This document shows positions 57,122-64,000 of a stretch of 64,000 bases of DNA, one piece after another. The stretch spans positions 1 through 64,000 of the forward strand of contig NZ_PJME01000034.1 of the NCBI RefSeq assembly GCF_002954775.1. Direction: 5' to 3'. The position numbers and the translations under genes are program-made. Below the pieces are notes generated by a model that made no database searches, was not told where the DNA came from, and was given only the letters and a program-made list of their open reading frames with translations. Each line of letters opens with the position of its first letter. The stretch's first letter is position 1. This stretch comes from Streptomyces geranii. GTDB lineage: Bacteria; Actinomycetota; Actinomycetes; Streptomycetales; Streptomycetaceae.

Positions 57122-58630
57122 TTGGGGCTGCGGGAGTCCATCGAGACCGGAGAGCGCGCGGGGGCACGGGAATCCCGGACGTCCGCCGAGGTGGACGCGG
57201 ATACCGAGATGTGCGCGGGCGCGCGCGGGGCGCACGAGGGGATTCTGCGGCGCCAGTCGGCGCGCGAATCGGCGGCACGCACCTATGCGCGCGCCCTCCC
57301 GATCGTGCCCGTACGCGCGCGCGGGCTGACGATCGAGGGCGCCGACGGCCGCCGCTACCTCGACTGCCTCTCCGGCGCGGGGACCCTGGCCCTCGGGCAC
57401 AACCACCCCGTCGTCCTGGAGGCGATCCGCAAGGTCCTCGACTCGGGGGCGCCGCTGCACGTCCTCGATCTGGCGACGCCCGTCAAGGACGCGTTCATCA
57501 CCGAGCTGTTCCGCACTTTGCCGCCCGGACTCGCCGACCACGCGCGCGTGCAGTTCTGCGGACCGGCCGGGACGGATGCCGTGGAGGCCGCGTTCAAGCT
57601 CGTGCGCGCCGCGACCGGCCGCACCGGCATGCTCGCCTTCACCGGCGCCTACCACGGCATGACCGCCGGATCGCTCGACGCCTCCGGCCACGCGGCCGAC
57701 GTACGGGTCGCCCGGCTGCCCTTCCCCCAGGACTACCGCTGCCCGTTCGGCATGGGCGGCGAGCGGGGCGCCGAACTCGCCGCCCGCTGGACCGAGTCGG
57801 TCCTCGACGACACCAAGTCGGGCGTGCCCCTGCCCGCCGGGATGATCCTCGAACCCGTCCAGGGCGAGGGCGGGGTGATTCCCGCGCCGGACGTCTGGCT
57901 GCGGCGTATGCGGCGGATCACCGAGGCCCGCTCGATCCCGCTGATCGCCGACGAGATCCAGACCGGCGTCGGCCGCACCGGCGCCTTCTGGGCGGTGGAG
58001 CACAGCGGGGTCACCCCTGACGTGATGGTGATGTCCAAGGCCATCGGCGGCAGCCTGCCGCTGGCCGTCGTGGTCTACCGCGACGACCTCGACGTCTGGG
58101 AACCCGGCGCCCACGCGGGCACGTTCCGCGGCAACCAGCTCGCCATGGCCGCCGGTACGGCCACCCTGGCGTACGTCCGCGAGCACGGCCTCGCCGAGCG
58201 GGCGGCCACCCTGGGCCCGCGCATCCTCGCCCGGCTCAGGCAACTCGCCGCCGAGTTCCCGATCATCGGCGATGTGCGCGGACGCGGTCTGATGATCGGG
58301 GTGGAGCTGGTCGAACCGGGGGCGGAGCGGGCCGCCTCCGACCCCGCCGACGCTGACCCCGAGGTGTTCCCCGGCCCGGCCGAAGGAGGGCCGCACCCCG
58401 CGGCGCCCGAGCTGGCCGCCGCCGTACAGCGGGAGTGTCTGCGCCGGGGACTGATCGTCGAACTCGGCGGACGACAGGCCAGCGTCGTCCGGCTGCTGCC
58501 GCCGCTGACCATCACCGACGAGCAGACCGACGCGGTGCTCGACCGGCTGTCCGACGCCGTGGCGGCGGTGGCCCGCGGCCACACCGAGGGGCGTCCGCAG
58601 GCCGGCACGCACTCCGGGCGAACGGGGTAG
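57122..58630 (+). CDS. Class III aminotransferase (diaminobutyrate--2-oxoglutarate type)
   Basis: 502 residues. 'LDCLSGAGTLALGHNHPVV', 'QFCGPAGTDAVEAA', PLP-contact Asp in 'LIADEIQTGVGRTG' and Schiff-base Lys in 'VMSKAIGGSLPLA' mark a fold-type I omega-aminotransferase close to EctB/Dat enzymes that make 2,4-diaminobutyrate from aspartate semialdehyde. It probably supplies the diamine for the siderophore synthetase 78 bases downstream. TTG at 57122 with GGGGGAG at seven bases looks like the start; ATG at 57209 lacks a ribosome site. Confidence 0.85.
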   Translation: MGLRESIETGERAGARESRTSAEVDADTEMCAGARGAHEGILRRQSARESAARTYARALPIVPVRARGLTIEGADGRRYLDCLSGAGTLALGHNHPVVLEAIRKVLDSGAPLHVLDLATPVKDAFITELFRTLPPGLADHARVQFCGPAGTDAVEAAFKLVRAATGRTGMLAFTGAYHGMTAGSLDASGHAADVRVARLPFPQDYRCPFGMGGERGAELAARWTESVLDDTKSGVPLPAGMILEPVQGEGGVIPAPDVWLRRMRRITEARSIPLIADEIQTGVGRTGAFWAVEHSGVTPDVMVMSKAIGGSLPLAVVVYRDDLDVWEPGAHAGTFRGNQLAMAAGTATLAYVREHGLAERAATLGPRILARLRQLAAEFPIIGDVRGRGLMIGVELVEPGAERAASDPADADPEVFPGPAEGGPHPAAPELAAAVQRECLRRGLIVELGGRQASVVRLLPPLTITDEQTDAVLDRLSDAVAAVARGHTEGRPQAGTHSGRTG

Positions 58631-58708
58631 CCAGGCCCGACTCACACCCGTACCGCCCCTGTCCGCCCTCCCCGCACGCGCACCCGAACAACCCCACGAG
58701 GAACCGTC

Positions 58709-60736
58709 TTGAACAGCACCCCCGTACCCGAAGGCCGTTCCCACGCCGTGCCCGCGAGGGAGACGGTGCCCCGGCAGAAGGGGGCGGCCGGGGGCGCCGG
58801 GTGGGCGCGCGGTGCCACGGCCGATCTGCTCGAACACCTCGACCCCCACACCGCGGCCCAGGCCGCCGCCACCGAGAACCTGCTGCGCTGCTGGGTACGG
58901 GAGAACGACCTCGCCGCCCCCACCGACGGCACCCTCCGCATCCCCCTCCCCACCAGCGGCACCGCCCTGCTCGCCCCGGTCCACTACTGGTCCCCGACCG
59001 GCTGGCACCGCTTCGGACTCCCGCACCTGGCCGACGCCCCCGCAGGAGCCCCGGCGGCCGACGCGGTCACCGTCGCGACACTCCTCGCGCGGGAGGCGTA
59101 CGACGGTCCCACGCGCGCGGGGACGACGGCACCCACGTACAAGGGCGACGACGGGAGTGGGGACGGCCTCCCGCGCGCGGGTACGGAGGGCGGCCAAGGC
59201 GGTCGTGCAGACGGCCTCCCGCGCGCGGGGACGGTGAGTGATCCGGGGCGCGATGCCTCGCGCGCGCCCTCCGTCCTGCCCCCCGACGCCGTCGACCTGG
59301 TCGCCCGGGTCGCCGACTCCGTCCGCCGTACCGCCACCTTCATCAGTGACCGGCGAGCCCAGCCCGCCGACGGGCCCGACCTCTTCCTCGCCGCCGAACA
59401 GGCGCTGCTGCTCGGCCACCCGCTGCACCCGACCCCGAAGAGCCGCGAAGGGCTCGCCGAGGCCGAAGCCCGGCTCTACTCGCCGGAGTTGCGCGGCTCC
59501 TTCCCGCTGCACTGGCTCGCGGTGGCCCCCTCCGTGCTCGCCACCGACTCCGCCTGGACCGAGCGCGGTCGCCCCATCCGCGCCGAGCAGCTCACCGCCC
59601 AGCTCATCGGCGCCGCCCTCCCGCTCCCGCTGCCCGACGGCTACGCCGCCCTCCCGCTGCACCCCTGGCAGATCCGCGAGACCCGGCACCGCCCGCAGAC
59701 CGCCGCCCTGTTCGAAGCCGGGCTGCTCCGCGACCTGTGCACCCACGGCGCCCCCTGGTACCCCACCTCCTCCGTGCGCACCGTCCACCGCTCCGGGGCC
59801 CCCGCGATGCTGAAACTCTCGCTGGGGCTGCGTATCACCAACTCGCGGCGCGAGAACCTCCGTAAGGAACTCCACCGGGGTGTCGAGGTGCACCGGCTGC
59901 TGCGCGGCGGGCTGGCCAAGCAGTGGCAGGCCGCGCACCCGGGCTTCGACATCGTCCGCGACCCGGCCTGGCTCGCCGTCGACGACCCGGACGGCAACCC
60001 CGTCACCGGCCTCGACGTCGTGATCCGGCACAACCCCTTCCACCCGGCCGACGACGTGGCCTGCGTCGCCGGACTCGTCTCGCCCCGCCCGCACGCCCAC
60101 CCGGAGGACCCGGGCCCGCGGTCCCGGCTCGCCGCCGTCATCACGCGGCTGGCGGCACGGACCGGCCGCCCGCGCGGTGCCGTCGCCGCCGAGTGGTTCC
60201 TGCGGTACCTGGAGCAGGTCGTACGGCCCGTGCTGTGGCTGGACGGCGAGGCGGGCATCGCCCTGGAGGCCCACCAGCAGAACACCCTGGTCCTGCTGGA
60301 CGCCGACGGCTGGCCCAGGGGAGGCCGCTACCGCGACAACCAGGGGTACTACTTCCGTGAGTCCCACCGCGCCGAACTCGACGCCAGGCTGCCCGGCATC
60401 GGCGAACAGAGCGACACCTTCGTCTCCGACGAGGTGACCGACGAACGCTTCGCCTACTACCTCGGCATCAACAACGTCCTCGGCCTCATCGGCGCGTTCG
60501 GCTCCCAGCGCCTCGCTGACGAACAGCTGCTGCTGGCCGCCTTCCGCCGCTTTCTCGGCGACATCGCCTCCGGTCCCGCCCGACCGCGTACGTCCCTGCC
60601 CGCCCGCCTGCTGGACTCACCCGTCCTGCGCTGCAAGGCCAACATGCTCACCCGGCTGCACGGCCTCGACGAACTGGTCGGCCCGGTCGACACCCAGTCC
60701 GTCTACGTCGGTATCGCCAACCCCCTGCATTCCTGA
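58709..60736 (+). CDS. IucA/IucC-family NIS siderophore synthetase
   Basis: 675 residues; ATP-dependent joining of a carboxylic acid (often citrate) to amines. Family motifs: 'HPLHPTPKSREGL', 'LPLHPWQIRET', 'PTSSVRTVHR', 'KLSLGLRITNSRREN', 'EAHQQNTLVLLD', 'YRDNQGYYFRESH'. Residues ~130-190 form a low-complexity insert with three 'RAGT' repeats. TTG start at 58709 with GAGGAA upstream. Middle gene of a three-gene siderophore cluster. Confidence 0.9.
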   Translation: MNSTPVPEGRSHAVPARETVPRQKGAAGGAGWARGATADLLEHLDPHTAAQAAATENLLRCWVRENDLAAPTDGTLRIPLPTSGTALLAPVHYWSPTGWHRFGLPHLADAPAGAPAADAVTVATLLAREAYDGPTRAGTTAPTYKGDDGSGDGLPRAGTEGGQGGRADGLPRAGTVSDPGRDASRAPSVLPPDAVDLVARVADSVRRTATFISDRRAQPADGPDLFLAAEQALLLGHPLHPTPKSREGLAEAEARLYSPELRGSFPLHWLAVAPSVLATDSAWTERGRPIRAEQLTAQLIGAALPLPLPDGYAALPLHPWQIRETRHRPQTAALFEAGLLRDLCTHGAPWYPTSSVRTVHRSGAPAMLKLSLGLRITNSRRENLRKELHRGVEVHRLLRGGLAKQWQAAHPGFDIVRDPAWLAVDDPDGNPVTGLDVVIRHNPFHPADDVACVAGLVSPRPHAHPEDPGPRSRLAAVITRLAARTGRPRGAVAAEWFLRYLEQVVRPVLWLDGEAGIALEAHQQNTLVLLDADGWPRGGRYRDNQGYYFRESHRAELDARLPGIGEQSDTFVSDEVTDERFAYYLGINNVLGLIGAFGSQRLADEQLLLAAFRRFLGDIASGPARPRTSLPARLLDSPVLRCKANMLTRLHGLDELVGPVDTQSVYVGIANPLHS

Positions 60737-60813
60737 TTGATGTCCCCGACGCCGGAAACCCCCTTTCACCCCCGAGGAACCCGACACACCCCATCTCCTG
60801 AGAGGAGCGTCCC

Positions 60814-61494
60814 GTGCCTCCTGCCGACGCGCGCACCGCTGACTTCCCCACCGATACCGACACCGACAGCGAGGCCACGCTGGAGCTGCGCCTGCCCGAC
60901 GAGTTCGTCGCGAGATTCACCGACGACCTCCTCGACCGGGTCGAGGACTGGGGGCCGCGCGCCACGCCCGCGGGCTCCTTCCGGCTCGTCCCCGTGGCGG
61001 TCGAACGCGATCTGCCGCTGATCGGCCGCTGGATGAACGACCCCATGGTGGCCACCTTCTGGGAACTCGCCGGCACCGACGGCGTCACCGAGGCCCATCT
61101 GCGGGCCCAGCTCGACGGCGACGGACGCAGCGTGCCCTGTCTCGGCGTGCTGGAGGGCACCCCGATGAGCTACTGGGAGATCTACCGCGCCGACCTCGAC
61201 CCCCTGGCCCGGCACTACCCCGCCCGGCCGCACGACACCGGGGTGCACCTCCTGCTCGGCGGGGTCCCCGACCGCGGGCGCGGGCTGGGCAGCACCCTGC
61301 TCAGAGCCGTCGCCGACCTGGTCCTCGACAACCGCCCCTCCTGCGCGCGGGTCGTCGCGGAACCGGACCTGCGCAACACCCCCTCCGTGTCGGCCTTCCT
61401 GACCGCCGGTTTCCGGTTCTCCGCCGAGCTGGACCTGCCCGGGAAACGGGCCGCCCTCATGGTCCGGGACCGAGGCGCGCGCGATGCGTTGTAG
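60814..61494 (+). CDS. GNAT acyltransferase of siderophore type (AlcB/IucB-like)
   Basis: 226 residues. After ~45 variable residues comes 'FRLVPVAVERDLPLIGRWMNDP', 'ATFWELAG', 'YWEIYRADLDPLARHYPARPHD' (in part) and the acetyl-CoA loop 'VPDRGRGLGSTLLRAV'. This layout is that of AlcB/RhbD/IucB N-acyltransferases in siderophore pathways. GTG after GAGAGGAG at six bases. Last gene of the cluster. Confidence 0.87.
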   Translation: MPPADARTADFPTDTDTDSEATLELRLPDEFVARFTDDLLDRVEDWGPRATPAGSFRLVPVAVERDLPLIGRWMNDPMVATFWELAGTDGVTEAHLRAQLDGDGRSVPCLGVLEGTPMSYWEIYRADLDPLARHYPARPHDTGVHLLLGGVPDRGRGLGSTLLRAVADLVLDNRPSCARVVAEPDLRNTPSVSAFLTAGFRFSAELDLPGKRAALMVRDRGARDAL

Positions 61495-61593
61495 CGCCCT
61501 CGCCTCTCCGGCCTCGATCACCTCCCCTGCCCCGACCGCCTCTCCAGCCTTGATCGCCCGATTGTCAGTGCCGCCCCGTAGGGTGGTCGCGCT

Positions 61594-63648
61594 ATGACGA
61601 AGCCCTCACTCCCCGAACTCCTGCACGCTGCCGTCACCGCCGTCGGCGGCACGGAGCGCCCCGGCCAGATGACCATGGCCGAAGCCGTCGCCGAGGCGAT
61701 CGACGACGGCTCCCATCTGCTGGTGCAGGCAGGCACCGGCACCGGAAAGTCGCTCGGCTACCTCGTGCCCGCGCTCGCCCACGGGGAGCGGGTCGTCGTC
61801 GCGACGGCCACCCTCGCCCTGCAGCGCCAGCTCGTCGAGCGCGATCTGCCGCGCACGGTCGACGCCCTGCATCCGGTGCTGCGCCGCCGCCCCGAGTTCG
61901 CGATGCTCAAGGGGAGATCGAACTACCTGTGCCTGCACCGCCTCCACGAGGGCGTGCCGCAGGACGAGGGGGACAGTCTCTTCGATCCGTTCGAGGCGGC
62001 GGCACCCACCAGCAAGCTGGGCCAGGACCTGCTGCGCCTGCGCGAGTGGTCCGACGAGACCGAGACCGGCGACCGCGACGGCCTCACCCCCGGTGTCTCC
62101 GACCGCGCCTGGGCCCAGGTCTCCGTCTCCTCCCGCGAGTGCCTGGGCGCCTCGAAGTGCGCGTACGGCGCCGAGTGCTTCGCCGAGATGGCCAGGGAGC
62201 GGGCCAAGCTCGCCGAGGTGATCGTCACCAACCACGCCCTTCTCGCGATCGACGCCATCGAGGGCGCCCCGGTCCTCCCGCAGCACGAGGTGCTGATCGT
62301 CGACGAGGCGCACGAACTGGTCTCGCGGGTCACCGGAGTCGCCACCGGCGAGCTGACCCCCGGCCAGGTCAACCGCGCCGTACGCCGTGCCGCCAAGCTC
62401 GTCAACGAGAAGGCCGCGGACCAGCTCCAGACCGCCGCCGAGGGTTTCGAGCGGGTCATGGAACTGGCCCTGCCCGGACGACTGGAGGAGGTCCCTGAGG
62501 ACCTCGGGTACGCCCTGATGGCGCTCAGGGACGCGGCCCGTACGGTGATCTCCGGGATCGGCGCGACCCGCGACAAGTCCGTCCAGGACGAGGACGCGGT
62601 CCGCAAACAGGCGCTGGCCTCGGTGGAGTCCGTGCACGACGTCGCCGAGCGCATCGCGAACGGCTCCGAGTGGGACGTCGTCTGGTACGAGCGGCACGAC
62701 CGCTTCGGTGCCTCCCTGCGCGTGGCCCCCATGTCGGTGTCGGGCCTCCTCAGGGAGAAGCTCTTCACGGACCGATCCGTGGTCCTGACCTCGGCCACCC
62801 TCAAGCTGGGCGGCGACTTCAACGGCGTCGGGGCCTCCCTGGGCCTCGCCCCGGAGGGCACCGCGGGTGACGACCTCCCGCAGTGGAAGGGCGTCGACGT
62901 CGGCTCGCCCTTCGACTACCCCAAGCAGGGCATCCTGTACGTCGCCAAGCACCTGGCGCGTCCCGCGCGCGACGGTGACCGCGGGGACATGCTCGACGAG
63001 CTGACGGAGCTGATCCAGGCGGCGGGCGGGCGCACGCTCGGCCTGTTCTCCTCGATGCGGGCGGCCCAGCTCGCGGCGGAGGAACTGCGGTCCCGTATCC
63101 CCGAGTTCCCGATCCTCCTCCAGGGCGAGGAGACGCTCGGCGAGCTGATCAAGAACTTCGCGGCCGACCCGAAGACCTGCCTCTTCGGCACGCTGTCGCT
63201 CTGGCAGGGCGTCGATGTCCCGGGCGCCAGCTGCCAGTTGGTCGTCATGGACAAGATCCCGTTCCCGCGCCCGGACGACCCCCTGATGAGCGCCCGCCAG
63301 AAGGCCGTCGAGGACGCCGGGGGCAACGGCTTCATGGCCGTCGCCGCCACGCACGCGGCGCTGCTGATGGCGCAGGGTGCCGGCCGCCTCGTACGCGCGA
63401 CGGGGGACCGCGGTGTGGTCGCCGTACTGGACCAGCGGCTCGCCACCGCCCGGTACGGGAGCTATCTGAAGTCGTCCCTGCCGAACTTCTGGTCCACCAC
63501 CGACCCCAATGTGGTCCGGCGGTCGCTGGCCGCGATCGACGCGACGGCGAAGCAGGCGGAGGCGGAGTCGTCGAAGGAGGCCGAGGAGGCTCCGGAGACC
63601 GAGGCAGCGAAGGGCCCTTCGGAGACCGAGTCGGCGGAGGAAGCGTAG
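61594..63648 (+). CDS. dinG: DinG/XPD-family ATP-dependent DNA helicase
   Basis: 684 residues. Walker A Lys52 in 'AGTGTGKSLG', DEAH box 'LIVDEAHEL', C-terminal 'FGTLSLWQGVDVPG' and 'AQGAGRLVRA' (Q-rich motif VI). Four cysteines for a 4Fe-4S cluster are at 113, 183, 189 and 195. DNA-repair helicase of SOS type in E. coli; here it lies convergent to lexA. A Glu/Ala-rich tail ends the protein. TAGGGT lies nine bases before the ATG. Confidence 0.92.
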   Translation: MTKPSLPELLHAAVTAVGGTERPGQMTMAEAVAEAIDDGSHLLVQAGTGTGKSLGYLVPALAHGERVVVATATLALQRQLVERDLPRTVDALHPVLRRRPEFAMLKGRSNYLCLHRLHEGVPQDEGDSLFDPFEAAAPTSKLGQDLLRLREWSDETETGDRDGLTPGVSDRAWAQVSVSSRECLGASKCAYGAECFAEMARERAKLAEVIVTNHALLAIDAIEGAPVLPQHEVLIVDEAHELVSRVTGVATGELTPGQVNRAVRRAAKLVNEKAADQLQTAAEGFERVMELALPGRLEEVPEDLGYALMALRDAARTVISGIGATRDKSVQDEDAVRKQALASVESVHDVAERIANGSEWDVVWYERHDRFGASLRVAPMSVSGLLREKLFTDRSVVLTSATLKLGGDFNGVGASLGLAPEGTAGDDLPQWKGVDVGSPFDYPKQGILYVAKHLARPARDGDRGDMLDELTELIQAAGGRTLGLFSSMRAAQLAAEELRSRIPEFPILLQGEETLGELIKNFAADPKTCLFGTLSLWQGVDVPGASCQLVVMDKIPFPRPDDPLMSARQKAVEDAGGNGFMAVAATHAALLMAQGAGRLVRATGDRGVVAVLDQRLATARYGSYLKSSLPNFWSTTDPNVVRRSLAAIDATAKQAEAESSKEAEEAPETEAAKGPSETESAEEA

Positions 63649-63649
63649 A

Positions 63650-63697
63650 CACGCCTGTGCCGGTCACCGACCTCGGTCGGTGACCGGCACAGGCGTG
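63650..63697. terminator. Long perfect hairpin after dinG
   Basis: A 23-base perfect stem with a two-base loop begins two bases after the dinG stop; left arm starts CACGCCTGTGCCGGTCACC. Serves dinG and possibly lexA from the other side. Confidence 0.85.
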
Positions 63698-63758
63698 CGC
63701 CTGGCCCCGGGAGACACAGGCCTCGGGTCGGGACAGCACAGGTTCCCGGGAAAGCGCA

Positions 63759-63792
63759 GGGCCCCGGAACCGGCGCAGGGGTTCCGGGGCCC
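63759..63792 (-). terminator. lexA-side terminator hairpin
   Basis: Perfect 13-base arms GGGCCCCGGAACC (63759-63771 on the plus strand) and GGTTCCGGGGCCC (63780-63792), 42 bases after the lexA stop. Confidence 0.7.
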
Positions 63793-63834
63793 GGTCGGGG
63801 GCGGGTCCGTACGACCCGCCGCCTCCCGCAGTTC

Positions 63835-64000
63835 TCACACGCGGCGGAGGACCGCCACCACCTTGCCGAGGATCGTCGCCTCGTCGCCGGGGATCGGCTG
63901 GTACGCGGAGTTGTGCGGGAGGAGCCAGACATGGCCGTCCTCGCGCTTGAAGCGCTTGACCGTGGCCTCGCCCTCCAGCATGGCGGCCACGATGTCGCCG
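63835..64000 (-). CDS. lexA: LexA repressor, C-terminal end (partial)
   Basis: The last 54 codons of lexA, cut by the right window edge. Reads 'GDIVAAMLEGEATVKRFKRE', 'WLLPHNSAYQPIPGDEATILG' (in part) and 'KVVAVLRRV' before the stop. The Lys in 'EATVKRF' is the catalytic base of self-cleavage. LexA represses SOS genes, including recA at 30.7 kb through the box at 30545. Confidence 0.93.
   Translation of the reverse strand, partial: GDIVAAMLEGEATVKRFKREDGHVWLLPHNSAYQPIPGDEATILGKVVAVLRRV

Overview
The window is a piece of a Streptomyces-type actinobacterial chromosome. The evidence is very high GC with strong G/C third-position bias, GTG and TTG starts, actinobacterial marker genes (DUF3046, clgR, rshA, recX after recA, a Lys/Ala-tailed ftsK), and a gene order that I recognise from memory as the core region around SCO5746-SCO5803 of S. 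coelicolor. No phage, insertion sequence, CRISPR array or origin was seen; this is mostly conserved core chromosome.

Layout. 1-500: 3' end of a 23S rRNA gene, a 5S rRNA gene and a strong terminator, closing an rRNA operon whose 16S gene is outside. 541-1430: a degenerate DegT-family aminotransferase remnant and a tRNA-Thr(GGT). 1.4-11.0 kb: an osmotic-stress signalling locus, osaC (HATPase-PAS-GAF-PP2C) divergent from osaA (giant hybrid kinase with about ten 92-residue HAMP repeats) and osaB (response regulator, apparently frameshifted here). 11.1-18.5 kb: ftsK, a RodZ-like HTH membrane protein, rimO, pgsA, cinA and clgR. 18.7-30.4 kb: a small membrane protein, an SDR oxidoreductase, an Nei-type DNA glycosylase, the large helicase lhr, an AraC regulator overlapping azlC-azlD, a terpenoid-cyclase-like protein, DUF3046 and an AI-2E family transporter. 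30.5-32.8 kb: recA-recX behind a LexA-controlled promoter.

32.9-36.4 kb: cysteine dioxygenase and rhodanese behind a short Cys-containing leader peptide, a GC-hairpin-rich gap without a convincing gene, and an FAD monooxygenase. 36.5-43.3 kb: the gluABCD glutamate ABC importer, divergent from the gluR-gluK two-component system, with a membrane-anchored TAXI-type solute receptor convergent to gluK. 43.3-49.7 kb: a MazG-like protein, miaB, a lone RelE/ParE-like protein, an extradiol-dioxygenase-like protein, an Rv0909-type antitoxin-like protein, miaA, a small membrane protein and dapF. 49.9-56.7 kb: rshA, an M1 peptidase, hflX and a secreted trypsin-like lipoprotein. 57.1-61.5 kb: a three-gene NRPS-independent siderophore cluster (aminotransferase, IucA/IucC synthetase, GNAT acyltransferase). 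61.6-64.0 kb: dinG convergent to lexA, which is cut by the window edge.

Several parts work together. lexA at the right edge is expected to repress recA-recX, and dinG is its neighbour. osaA/osaB/osaC form one osmoadaptation circuit. gluR-gluK controls gluABCD from a shared intergenic region that carries three 13-bp direct repeats. rimO/miaB and miaA/miaB are radical-SAM and tRNA-modification genes. The points most worth checking are the osaB frameshift, the Cys leader ahead of a Cys-degrading enzyme, the GluR repeat array, the TAXI receptor without a permease, the siderophore cluster lacking a hydroxylase and decarboxylase, and a recurring leaderless promoter layout ahead of at least eight genes.
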